A stretch of 64,000 bases of DNA, taken from Bursaphelenchus xylophilus (taxonomy: Eukaryota; Nematoda; Chromadorea; Rhabditida; Aphelenchoididae). This document shows, piece after piece, positions 22,101 through 34,012 of this stretch (its first letter is position 1; every line of letters begins with the position of its first letter). The position numbers and the translations under genes were made by a program. The DNA lies in NCBI GenBank assembly GCA_904066235.2, contig CAJFCV020000003.1:3348001-3412000 (forward strand), read 5' to 3'. The notes under the pieces were generated by a model. The model was not told where the DNA came from and did not search any database. It was given only the letters and a program-made list of their open reading frames with translations.

Positions 22101-24140
22101 GCCCAGATACGGCGAAAAAAAGAATTTGTCTAGATACCCTCCGATTTTTTGCCCACTTTCTCGTCGACAACGGTCGTTGAAAATTTCGGTTGCCCCTGCA
22201 AAGCACGAGTTAAGATACTCATGGATTTTAACTCAATATGACATAAAAAAAATACAAATTTCTCGTCCCAAGTTTGACTCAAAAATCTCGCTCGTTCTGC
22301 AAAGCAAAAACTAAAAATCTCTCTGAATTTTTTTAGAAAAAGTAAGCGCTAAGCAGACCCTGTAATTTGAAACTTTTTTCTTTAATATTTTTCAAACGGC
22401 TCTTCAATAGAAATTATTAACAAGACCCTAGGCAATGCCACCAAGAAGTCGTTCGTCTTTTACATCAAAACATGTAATTTTGGTAATCAAATATAACATG
22501 CAAATTTATTATTTCCCCCAGACACTTCCATTGTTTCATAAAATATTAGGGAACATCCTTCAAACCTCTTTTTTCAAGCCAAAGAATGAGTTTCTACAAT
22601 ATTTTCCGTCAAAACAAGGTTTAAAGGTTGAACTTTTTGCGAAACCCGTCCTCATTTCGCCCATTTCCACTAAAACAAAGACACCGCTAATTATTAAGTG
22701 GCTTTTGCATCTTTAAGACCTCTTCTAGAGGAGGTAGAAGCTCGGTTCGGATATTTGTATTTTGCCAGTTTTCTATAACTGTGGGAAATTGCGAAGATAC
22801 GTGTGGCTGGTAAACGAGGAACTGACGGTTCCTTTGCTTAATAGTCGTGGATATGGAGGTGTATTTGCGAAGGATTTTGATGGAGAAAGAGGTAAAATTC
22901 AGGGATAAATGTCATGGATTTATGAGGGAGATTTCTGGACTTGCAAATCTAAGGTTTTTTCAAAATTTGATAGGTTTTGAGGAGTTTTTAAAGGTGACTG
23001 TTTGTTGTTTGCGCTCTATAGACGTTCTGTATTTACAATCTGCAAAATTTACAATCGAGGGCATGAAAAATGAGGAGGTATGGCCGCAGAAAAAGTATTT
23101 TTTTTTTGTTGAAAAGTTTTGTTATACACACAGTAAAAGACTTGTCAAAAAAATGCGTCAGCGTGAAATTTAAAGAGAATTTTTAAATTTACTACACCAA
23201 GTTCATAGACCAAAGAATCATATGCAAACCTCGGCCACAACGACGTGCATTTTTGACAGATTCCCAAAAAGTTTTTTGAATTTCCCTTTTTCTAAAGACC
23301 TATGAATAATAAATAATGAAAGCAGACACAGCGACCACTTTTAGACGAGGAGTTTTTTCAGTAAACTGAGACTGAGAATGTAATAGGATTGTATATTCCC
23401 GTTATTGAAGTTTTTTTTGAGATGATGTGGTGAGAAAGGTAGAAAAGAAACTTATTCTATTAGACGCTATTTGTTAGGTTTGAGAGATGTTGGAGGACGA
23501 GGAAAGTGTAAGTTTTTGGGAGAAACTTTTTCAAAAATTGAAATCTTGAAGGTGTGTTTTGAAAAATTGTGAGAAGGACACTTGACCTGGTCAAGTCTTT
23601 TTTTTATAAAATCTGTGGAAAATGAAATTCAAAGAACTATCTGTAAGATGAAGTAAAAATTCTGGATAAAATTTTTCGGTGTCCGCAAAAATTACAAAAG
23701 TTCGAAAAAAGTTTGTGTCATCATGACGTCATCTTTCCACAAAGAAATCTTAATTTTGGGTCAAGTTTCACTCTGTCCAAAAAGTCTTTCTAAATTAAAA
23801 AAAAATTAAATTTCTCAAGCCCCACAATGTCATTTACGGAAAAAATTAAAAATTCCAAAAATGAGTCAAGTCTTTCTCTCTGCAAAAATTGCATCCAAAA
23901 ACAAAAAAAAATTGATTTTTGTCACAAAATTTTTCGATGACGCTATACAAATATAATTTAAAAATTTTTCCTTTTGCGTCAAGTCGTTCCCCACGCAGAA
24001 ACGAACGAATTAGACAAATTTCTTGGGCCCAAAATAATCTCGGCCGCGCATCTCAACGATTCTCCTTTTGTTTTTTCACCCCCAAATTGGGCATTCTAAT
24101 GACTCTTTCGCCTTCAAACGTTGAAATTTCCTCTTTTCAG
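19175..24140. other. repeat-rich non-coding stretch
   Basis: It holds the GC-ended element (20,283-21,066) and decayed pieces of the ACTAACAGGGG family (about 20,230-20,280 and 21,838-22,320). Long homopolymer-rich DNA follows to 24.1 kb. ORFs in the GC-rich blocks read only as Gly/Pro/Arg runs and are artefacts of composition. No gene recognised. Confidence 0.45.
20283..21066. mobile_element. TIR element with extremely GC-rich ends
   Basis: TAGACATGGCT at about 20,285 is repeated in inverse orientation at about 21,047-21,058. Each end is followed inward by ~110-150 bp made almost only of GGCCCGGCC and GGGGGCC blocks, while the ~490 bp middle has the normal AT-rich composition. The contrast with the AT-rich surroundings is the sharpest in the window. 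The flanking sequence TGCGACGCTTTGA..GAAACCTGGGAC resembles the ACTAACAGGGG family, so it may be inserted into an older repeat. No transposase ORF. Confidence 0.6.
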
Positions 24141-24216
24141 AACCGGAAGATGTCTTGGGTGGATATGATCGCGTCCTCAGCCACCAACATCCGCAAAACT
24201 GATCCTGGAATGACGC
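24141..24216 (+). CDS. short coding exon, start MSWVDMIA, phase-1 donor
   Basis: A strong acceptor CTCTTTTCAG ends at 24140. The exon starts nine bases before an ATG (24150) and ends at a GTAAGT donor (24217) in phase 1. Read from the ATG it gives 22 residues starting MSWVDMIASSATNI. It also stays open from the acceptor in phase 0, so it may join the exon ending at 19174. It could instead be an independent trans-spliced first exon. Splice signals and codon use are good. The product is not recognised; a link to rabphilin (phase-1 acceptor at 62581) is possible. Confidence 0.55.
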
Positions 24217-27200
24217 GTAAGTTGAGATTTTTTAACTTTTTATTTTTTGTTTCCAAAAAAAAATTTTTTATTTTTCAAAGGGATGAAAAAAAATCTTTCC
24301 TTTAATTAAAGTTCAGTCATGGATAAAATAAATTTTTTGGTCAAAAAGCCTTTGAGATTTCACTGAGCTTGGCAAGGATTTGAGAATTTGTAGTTTTACG
24401 GTTATTGCTTCTAAAATATTCAAAGTGTTTGCAAAAAAATGAAAAAAAAAACATTTTTTGTGTTTTTCTGAAGGGCAAGCTCAATTGGAGCCTTTTGTTT
24501 TTGTACTATTTATGTAGCTTGTATTCTCTGGAAACTTGTCATTTTGTACCCTACGGGTCTCCAGTTCCCGTCAGGGCGTTCGGGGCATAACTATATTTTT
24601 TCGGACGTCACCTGAAACTGGATAATTAAAGGTGCTTCAAGGCAGCCAATTTTGGAGCACAGAGGGTGGCAGATAATTTTTCGGAGTTCCACATATATTT
24701 TTTCCTAAACTATAAGTATTTTACTAAAAAACTTTTTGTGTGTTTAGGTGATTATAGCCTGTATGTTTAGGCAATTATAGCCAAAATGTTTCTTCGTATT
24801 TCTTTCCCAAATTTACTGCAAAAATTATAGTCCATACCAATTTAAGTTCGACGTATTTTACATATTTTTTTAATCGTATTACCACACCATAATCTTTGCT
24901 GCCCTACCCGAATTCGTCTGCGTAAAACATTGTTTTATTCAGTGAGAATCTTTGCCCTTGTAATCCGCTTCTCACCGCCGGGGTCTGGGCGCTATTAATT
25001 ATTCTAATTTTTCGTGCATCCCGAGGGAATTATCTTCAAGTTTGGGAAAGATTATTTTCCCTGATGTTTTCCTCACTAAAACATTGAGGCTTCGTGGGGA
25101 TGTGTGGGAAACTTACAGTAGAGAAATGTAGTGCGTTGGATCCCCAGACGTTCTGTTGAGTAATCAATGGGCACTTAAGAGGATCTATTTAAGATTTGAG
25201 GGGATCTTCGCTAGTGTTTTGGGGCTTTACTTGCAATTTCGACAGCTTACCTTTGAATGTCGCTGTTTTTCAATTTTCGATTCTTTTGAAAGCGCTATTT
25301 TCAAAGATCTTTTGTTTTTGTCATCTTTGAAATTGTCTGTTGTAACGCAAAGTGAATGATAAATTTAGTCGACCAGTCTGGATTTAGACAGAATTGAAGG
25401 GAATTGGTTAAAAGCCAACACCATATTTGACTGATTTCCCTGAGCATACCAATGTATCAAGTGGATATCGAGCTTTTGTCAATGCACTTCACTTCTGGAG
25501 ACGTTTTGAGACATGCCAAAGGGCTCACTCATAACGTTGCGCTCTCCTCCAACGACTATTTGTTTTCGCATTTTTCTCCGGCGGCATTTCTTATTGTTAA
25601 TGCATTGTCTCTAACGACTGTTTAACAGGAACTCGCCGAATGTTTGGATTCGAAGGAAATGGGAGCGGTTTTAGAAGTTAAGCGGGCATCTGCGGCGTTA
25701 ATTTCGATGAATAATCTCATATGACTTTTTTCGTGGACAGTGGAGGGAGTAATTTCGGTTTAATACTTGCAAAAAGGGTTTAGAACGAGTGTACTGTGTA
25801 GGGATTTAATTTTACTAACAGGGGAAGTACTCCAAGTGCGACGCTCATTATTTTGATGAAACTTGGCACAAATTTAAAATTATGTTTTCTGAGATATATG
25901 CGAGAATCCTATCTCGCGCTTTGCAGAAACACAAGAGATTTTTAGACCGAAAGTCGGCGAAAATTTAGGACTTTTTGCCGAAGTTCGACACCAAAAGTTT
26001 CGTGCCTATTTCAACCGTAAAGGATAATGTTTCTACAAAAAATCAATTTTTTTGTAGAACTGCCAAAGTTGTGGCCAAAAAGGTGTTTTCTCTCTGACCG
26101 CTCTCCACGTTTAGCGTGCTCTCTCGGCGGCAAAAATCGTTCGATATCTCGGCGGCGCCGGCAAAGCGCGAGCTAAAACTTTCAGGAATTGATATTTAGT
26201 CCCTACCCGACGTGTGTGCAAAATTTAAAGAAGATCTGAGCGTCGCACATGGAGTACTTCCCCTGTTAGTAAAAAATATTTGTGGAACTCCGAAAAATTA
26301 TTCATATTTTGTGGCTTTTTGTAAACATACTAGGGTGGTCTTATTAGACATGTTTTAGCCGGTGTAATCCTAAAATTACTATATCAGTTGTCGTAAAAGT
26401 GCTTTTTGATTTCATATACTGTTGTTTTTTGGAGATTACTGGTGGCTATGATATCAGGTAAATGGAGTAGAGACTCACTTGCGTTTTTAGAATTTTCGTG
26501 GCTAACAATACGTGCAATTTTTGAATATTAAAAAATTGTTTATTCTGACTGGACATGCACGCCAGTAATGCGCTAGATGTCCTACAGACTGTAGAAGAAG
26601 CAGATGCTAGTTCATGTAAAAAACGGATAGTCTTACCAAGTCCAAAACCCCCACTGGGTAATTGATGCACTTTTGGAGGGAGAGAAAAAGAGAAATTGAA
26701 GCACAAAGGTGCAAGAAGTGTAGCATATGGAAGAGCTGGAGCAACAGTAGATGAAGAAACTCTGAGGCTTCTCTGGAACTACAAGCAAGGAATTTCCCGG
26801 GTTGATTCTGCCAATCTCCGGTTAGGTCTTCTATAGGGTGACTATAGCCTTAATTACCCTAACCTTGGCTGTAAAATATTAGTAGAGCTATTTTTGACTC
26901 GTGCAGTTTGTGACTTAGGATACGAAATGTAAAAAAGTCTCCTTATGACTTAGATGCTTTTAAGCAAGCCAAGCTTATTTTGATTCTCCACAGAATGCAA
27001 AATCTTTTGTTAATAAGTTTTTTAAATACCTATCAGAAGGCTTTACAATAAAAATTTTTTTGTAAGCACTGAACAGGGGGTCAAACTCTTCACATGTAAA
27101 ATTAAATCTTGATTTTGAACCTTTTTTTTTGCAAAAACACTAAAGTCTACATCATTATGAATTAGCATGCCTGTTCCACTCCAATCCGTTGTGTGTAAGC

Positions 27201-29874
27201 CAGGCACAGTTCAGAAAAACATCTGGAACGTTGGAAATTCCCTGTGTATACATACTTTTGCACCTTTCTATAAGGGCATTAAGAATGTTTGCCGATAATT
27301 TTTTCGCTGTGAGAAGCAGCCTTGCCAACGTCACCTTTATTTTTGATAGGCAGAATTACCTTTGCAGTAGGCTCATCTTCAATGATGGCTGCAATCTTGA
27401 AAATGACATTTGTTGTTTACTGCATTGGCCTTATCTTTCACAGCAATCCTCTGGTTTTTGCTCGGAGATTTAATTTTCATCATATTTTTCGATTGCTGAA
27501 AAGGCCCTCTATTTACTCCAAGGATTAGGGGAGAAATTGAGAATTAATAGTTAGTGGGAGGTTTTGTCATGGAATGCACTTGTATTTGCCGTCATTTTGC
27601 AGAGGAATTGGATGGACCAAAAAAGAGAATTTTTACGACTCATCGCAATACCTACACAAACCAATCCCTACTACAAGATTTTTCGTAATTCTTTTAATCC
27701 GTCCTTAACTGAGGTACTGTCTTAACAGGAGAAGTGGTCGAAAGCAGCGGTTTAGCTACGGCTTTCACAATGTGTTTCTCAAAGACCAAGAACGGATTTT
27801 TTCTGTCTGCCCCGCACAGCGCTCTGGAGTTTTTTAGCTTACGGTTGGTGTCCAAAAAATAAAAAATAATAAATAAGAAGAAGCTATATGTTTTTCATGT
27901 ATAATATATAGCTAGAAGAGATGATAACAAATTAAAAAAGTCTTTATTTCGTACGGTAACTTGCTTCCATTAGGAATATGTAAGTTTTGTCACCAAATTA
28001 AAAAAATTTTAATTTTGACTTTGCCTGTCAAAAAATGTACTTTCTTCGGGCCTGCGATGTTTTATATTTTTTTATTTTTTGGTCACCGATCGTCGGCAAA
28101 AAGGCTTCGGGACGCTGTGCCCCGCCTCATTTTTCATATTCTCGTACTTTCAGCGCTTCTCGGGCAATTCATTGAAACTTGTACATGCATAATCTTTCTT
28201 CATAGATTTCCCAAAAAATACTGTCTTCTTAGATCACACGTAAACTTTCAATTGTAATTCTCGGCTCTGATATCATCATATCACATCATCTCCGTTCCAC
28301 AAAATAATTATCCCACTCTGATCAAATCACCCTCTAAACATCTCAAGAATTGTTTCGCAACGTTTTCCGGCACCATACAGATTTGCAAACCCATTTTATG
28401 AAATCACCACTTCTATATTTATCACCATCAACATTAGGAATATTAATTTTCGGGAAAAGTGGTTTAACGGGTGATGCGAGCGGGCCTTTTCTTATCCCTG
28501 TTTTGTCAACGGATTCCGTCTCAAATTGTTATTTTCACTTCTCGAGAGTGATGAGGGGAAAGCAATACTATAAAAAAGGCTGATTGCACTTGTTTTAGGG
28601 CATTAGGGTGTGAATGTTGTTCTTTTATGACCCCCAAGTTTCTCTTCAATTGGTTTTATCAGTAAAAGCCGACCGTTATGAGCATGTCTTTGCCCTTGTT
28701 TCAAATTATTCTTTGACGATTTTTTATGCATTCGTTGGATCGTTTTAAGGGCAAAACCGGGACTTCAGGGAAAGAGTTTTCTAAAGAATTTTCTGCACTT
28801 TTAGAGATTCTTTTACCATGTCGTTGGTAGGCTAAAATCGTGAGCTTTTCGTTGGCGCCTAATGCTGAAAATGCAGTGATATTTTTGAAAGCAAATTGTA
28901 AATTTTGCACTCAAAAAATCAGAGCTTTCCATACAAAATTTGCTAAACTAACCGTCTCTGTACAATTTCTTCTATTCCTAGTCTGCGAACGCCATTGAAT
29001 ATTCTAACTTTTCCCGTAAAGTATACGTTAAAATTCATGCCCTATAAGGCAAAATTTTTCATCGCACAGAAGAACTAGGAGTACCATTGCTTAATGATGA
29101 CATTTTTTTAGACCAACCGACAAGCAAAAACTTGCAGCGAGGAGATTTTTTTTTGTTCCAAACATTCTCCCCTATAGTATTTATATAACACTTTTTACCA
29201 CATCACCTCTGAATTCTAAAGTCCCTTTTTGCATTCTGAATTCCAAAAAAATTTCCAACTTTCCGCGTTTTGCTACTTTTTCGAACTCCAGAAAACCCGT
29301 GTTAAACCTTTTTTCTCGAAAAGTCAAAGATTACATAATAACTGGTAACACAAATCCCATTTCGCGCCGATTCGGGTATTATGTTATTTCGGGTATTGTT
29401 CTGAAAAGAAAAGTTGGAGAGCCTGAGGTTCGGTGCCAGGAAGGTCGGAAAAAACTTTTTTGGAAAGGATTTCGGTTAAGGATGACAAAGTAACACGAGG
29501 TTTTTTGGGGACATGGAGGTAGATGGGGTAGATTATTTTGATTTTTTTGAGGCTTTTTTTTGCTTACACCTAGATTTTTTTGCTGTAATATTTGTTGTCT
29601 CCTCTCAAGTTTGTCCAAAAATAGTTTTTTTTAACAAAAATGACTTTTTGGACTAAAATCCTTCATTAGAGCACGAGTTTAGCCCCAAACACTAAATTTC
29701 CGTCCACTTCAGCGCCCCTATTTCCCCCCGCAAAACTTTTTAGATCTATGTCAATCCGTGTTTATGACATAATTCCGCAAGTTTTGTCTCGAAAAAGTTC
29801 CTGTCAAAATGTGTGACGATGCGTATGCGTTTCTGGTCCTAAACTTTCTCGAAAACAAGGTGTGTTCGTTGTAG
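24217..29874. other. long non-coding stretch with repeat copy
   Basis: It contains the ACTAACAGGGG element at 25,814-26,270. A very short possible first exon lies at 25,640-25,676: acceptor TTTAACAG, 12 codons, phase-1 donor GTTAAG. Otherwise no exon stands out. Confidence 0.4.
25814..26270. mobile_element. ACTAACAGGGG TIR element, copy 1 (about 457 bp)
   Basis: Perfect inverted ends: TTACTAACAGGGGAAGTAC at the left and its reverse complement at the right. They continue into GTGCGACGCTCA / TGAGCGTCGCAC with single differences. The interior is non-coding and contains CGCTTTGCAGAAAC and GCTCTCTCGGCGGCAAAAAT. The copy at 47,972-48,431 is about 90% similar by eye. Confidence 0.85.
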
Positions 29875-29940
29875 TCTAAAGCCCAACAATGGACTTAATA
29901 AAGGCATTTTTAACCGCTTTCGCGGAATCCGAGAGGAACG
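29875..29940 (+). CDS. candidate alternative first exon, start MDLIKAFLTAF, phase-1 donor
   Basis: An acceptor-like TTCGTTGTAG ends at 29874, 14 bases before an ATG (29889). The ORF MDLIKAFLTAFAESERN then ends at an AACG|GTGAGA donor after 17 codons plus one base, which is phase 1. The layout matches the other islands upstream of rabphilin. The exon is short, so coding bias cannot decide, and chance is possible. If spliced to 62581 the frame stays open. Confidence 0.4.
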
Positions 29941-32900
29941 GTGAGAAGAGCTGGGTCAATTGGGGGTGTTTCGGCTCATTTGCCGTTCTCGAATTTAGGT
30001 GGGACCGTGCGAATTTGTCACAGAAGTGTTCTTGGAGACGCTGGCAGGAAGTAGATTTTATTTTGATGTAGTTTCGATTCGGAATTTATATTAGGAACTG
30101 TTGGCCAGCATTTTTTTGGCATGATATTTTGTGTAGCGGATGGCTGAATTTTGAAATTTTGGCTTATTTTTTGCCGATGCAACCGGGATATCATCAACGG
30201 AAAGCCGAGGCTAGACAAAAATCGTTTTTCTGCCAAAATTTTATTTTGAGTTTTTCGCTGGAAGCTTGAATTTATTTGCTTATTTTACACGTTTTTACAT
30301 CATAAACTTTACAGTGCGGGACCTGATCCAGTGGCAAAAAACGTACCATTTTGTATCCGGGAAGTATCAAAAATGTGGCAAAATGCTTCCCTCTCCAAGT
30401 GAAAAAACTCCGATTTCAAAAGCGCGCCCGCTCTTTTTTTTGAGGTAAAGGGCCCTTCAAAGCGAAGTTTTTTCACTTGGAGAAGGAAGCATTTTGCCAC
30501 ATTTTTGAGACTTCCCGGATGCAAAATGGTGCGTTTTTTGCCACTGGATCAGGTCCCCCACTGTAACCTTCCGCTTATATTTCCTCCTTTTCTCAAGGCG
30601 CAAGCTAAAGATCTCGTATACCTTTTGGAAACATCTAACCGTAATTTTCGAATAGTTTCTTCAAAGTGTGAGCCCCATGCCTATAAAACAATTTCTAATC
30701 AGAACTGTCATCTAGACGTTGTTTGGGCAAAACTAATGAAAACTCGCGCACTTTTTTGAAAAATTATAGAGATTTCCGCGTTCGAATGACCTTTGTGCAT
30801 CAAAAGCGCCTTCTTTAACAAAATTACAGTCCGTATCTTCACATTCTTCCTCCACTCGTGGAAAGACTTGCTTATTTTTGCTTTGTCTGACAAGGAAGCG
30901 GGCTTATTTACATGCTAAGATGTATACCACTGATCTTTCGGTCTTGTTAGACCCGCGCCATTTTTCTGCTAGCAATTCCGACGCCTTGAGACACTCTTTG
31001 GGCATTCCACAAACGTTTGCTAATTGACCGATCGCCGCTTTAATGGCAGTGCCAACAAACGTCGCTTTCTCTAATTCTGAAAACGGCCGAAGGAAGGGCC
31101 GAGGCGAGGTCCGGCATGGCCGAAATTAGGCAAATTCAAAGGCGAGAACGACACAAACCGTTCCTAAACCGGAGGGCTTTTAGAGGGGATTCTTGGATCC
31201 CTAAATCTCAAATTTTTTATTCTTTAAAATACGCACTTTGTTCTTGTTGAAATTTAAAATTTTTGAGTTTTTATTGCATAGTCATAAAGTGCAACTTCCG
31301 TAATTATAGAACCCCTCGTTGATGTCATCAGCCCTTCCGTTTTAGTCCTCATTTTTGTAATTGTTTTTTCAAAAGGACCTAAAGACTAAGTTAGTCAATA
31401 GGCCGCTTCGAATAAACAGCATTTGATCAAGTGGTTCAAAATCGTAGGAACGCCACGGTTAAACTCTAATTAGTTAACTAAGAGGCTTTAAGGAACGCTT
31501 ATTTTTGCATGATGATTGGTCATTAAAGTCGTTCGCGGAGAATTACGGGAGTTTAGAAGTTATCAAAGGGTTGTAAATTACGCCGTATTTTCTGTGGTCG
31601 ATTTTTCGAGACCGTGTTGTTGTTTGGAGACTCTAACTGATGCAGTAATGATGCACTGATTATGACATGATGCTCAGATTTTTCCAGATTCTGTGTGAGT
31701 CATCCCACTTTATTTTAATAGGAAATTACTTCGATAGTATTTTTGTAAGCTCTGCAATGGGCTTTTTCGGACAAGACACCTGAAAAAAACACATAGGACT
31801 TTTCCAAAAACGCAATTTCCGGCGATACCTTGGGGATTTGTTAACATAACAAACTTTTATCGAATCAAGGCCCTAGAAAGTACTTTTGTAGTCTATTTGG
31901 GAGTTTATTTTTCGTTGGCCTCTATAAGGCACACGCTAAAAATCCTCGAAATTCTGTGGTTTTCGCTCAAACTAAGTTCTGTCAATATCCATGCATATTG
32001 AATGCTTACCCCACAACTTGATTTTACACGTACCACAGGGCGTACTTTTGGCCTCCAAATCTTGCAACATTATCTTAGCCTGCTCTTCTATTCGCATGAA
32101 TCGCATCATTCAAATTGCAACAGTTTCCCATATCTCTCCATCGATTCGTTGAACTCAACTCATCCCTCTGTCTGTGACCACTTACCCGCGACCTCCCCAT
32201 TTCTCCAAATCGCTTAGGAATGTATGTAATATCATAACCAGCACCCCTTTGCATAAATTAGCAGGCGCGTTTATTTTTACATCTTCTGACGTCCGAAAAT
32301 ACATTTAAAATTAAATCTTTTCCCCTCGCGGAAAGTAAACGTTCGCCTCGGTCCATAATTCGAGGTGTGAAAATGGGCTTTTCGTGGCGATTTATTGTTA
32401 TGGGCAATAATTGAAGGCGGAAACGCCCAGAGGTTAGCGGAGAGATGAGGCCGTTCGCTGGAGGCGCGTTCTGGAACGATGGAGTTGAGTGGCGGGGATG
32501 AGGTGTTTCTTAGTGTTAGAATTCTTATGAATAGAGCGAACGGTTGCAAGAGCGAATAAACATGGTCTTTTCAGTGCTCAGCTTTATTTTGACTAGTATT
32601 AGATGGACTTTTTTGAGCTCTCTAGGAGGTTCAATTTGGACGACTCTTTGAATCCTGAAACATTTTACCGATGAATTTCTTGAAGTGCTGTGCTCGTATC
32701 ATCGTGAGATTATTTGTTCGTAAGGTCATTAGAGAACAGACAGATAGCGTTATGCAGAAAGCATTGAGATTTTCAGGGTCGAAAGACCGAGAATCCATTT
32801 TCCATCCTTTACCAGATCTCCTGCGTCTCTGTAGGTTCTCACATACACAGATTACTGAATATTTCGGTTACGCCTACAAACTGCTAAGCAAAAGTTTCAG

Positions 32901-33107
32901 GCAATATCAGTCCTCCTAAGCACGTCTCTAGCTCAAAATTTCAAGAGGATCCAAGATTTATGCGCCTTTAATATCAAGTACTGTTATCATGATCTCTAGG
33001 AAAATATTTTCTTGATTTCCTTTTCTCTATGTTACAACTGTCTTGTTAATCTTAATACCGCGAGAACTTCAACTTGTGGAACATTCCTTTCTCTAAAATC
33101 CATTTAG
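29941..33107. other. non-coding stretch with a Tc3-like MITE
   Basis: Apart from the MITE at 30,312-30,563 I see only AT-rich ORFs without splice support. Around 30,960-31,130 and 32,310-32,480 the DNA is more GC-rich than its surroundings, as regulatory or conserved non-coding DNA often is. Neither shows a clear exon. Confidence 0.4.
30312..30563. mobile_element. Tc3-like palindromic MITE, copy 2
   Basis: 252 bp, starts CAGTGCGGGACCTGATCC and ends with the inverted equivalent, flanked by TA on both sides (30,310-30,311 and 30,564-30,565). CAGTG termini with TA duplication are typical of Tc1/mariner elements. The arms are near-perfect palindromes through GTGGCAAAATGCTTCC. It is non-coding and homologous to 239-492. 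Confidence 0.88.
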
Positions 33108-34012
33108 AAGCACTTGGAGCTTATCCCACACCAATATCATGTTACCACCTCACATTGCTCAATTGCACCATTAAATCGACATATTTGTCCTCGAGATGGC
33201 ATCTGTCCCCAGCTCGCCACAAAAGGACCTTCAGGACTTGCGGAAGAGCCGGAGAGAAAGCGTGGTCCCAGACAGACCATCACTTTTATCACCCACAACG
33301 CCAGTGAGCAGCCCGCTGGCCAGCACGTCGTGGGGCCTGGCCAGCACTTCGAGTATTCTGATATCCAAAAAAGTGTCAAGAAAATCGTCAAAGAACTCGA
33401 TACCTCCGCTACCTCAGAATGGTGCGTACATTAGAAGAGGTTCCACTTCTGCGGCGTTAATGAACTCGTCCAACTCGCTGTGGCAGACGCTGGTCAAGAC
33501 AAAACATGGGCCCTTTCCGGGCATAGATGCCACCAAGGACAGTGTGAACAACAATGACCCCAAAGCATCATTGATCGAGAAGAAGAAGGCGGCCTTAAGT
33601 CGTCGCACCAATTCCCTGGTCGAATTAGCCGCCAAAACAAGTAAACAGTCCAACGAGAAGTCAGAGGAAAGTCTCCCGTCCACTCACTCGTCGCCCCTCC
33701 GGCCGAATGGTCTGCTAAAGCGCGACATGCGGTTTTGCTGCTCGTTTCGCCGACCACGCCGCGCCAAGACCTCCTCGAATTTGCTGGAGAACAAGAACAA
33801 ACAACCCAACGTGCCGCCCTTCGGATTGGTCAACGCGTCCGCCATGAGCTTGATTAATGACCCGAGTGTGGCCAGACAGGCGATTTCGCTGCTCGAGGCC
33901 CAAATGAAACCCAACCCGGAAACCGTGAAAATGCTGGTGGAGGAGGAGAAGGCGGTGGAGGAGGGTCAGGAAGTGAAAAGGCCGCATGGATTGGAAAGTA
34001 TCACATCTCCAT
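33108..34012 (+). CDS. large Ser-rich first exon, start ATG 33196, phase-1 donor
   Basis: An acceptor AAAATCCATTTAG ends at 33107. An ~88 nt leader with an in-frame stop precedes ATG 33196. The ORF runs 272 codons to a GTAAGT donor at 34013 (phase 1); without splicing it would stop at 34074 after 292 aa. GC content and codon use are clearly coding. The peptide is Ser/Thr/Pro- and Lys-rich and mostly disordered in appearance. It has RRES, a dicysteine in RFCCSFRRP (possible acylation site) and a more helical, acidic end (ARQAISLLEAQ...VEEEKAVEEG). No domain recognised. It may be a long alternative N-terminus of rabphilin, or the first exon of another gene whose remaining exons I cannot see. 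Confidence 0.75.
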
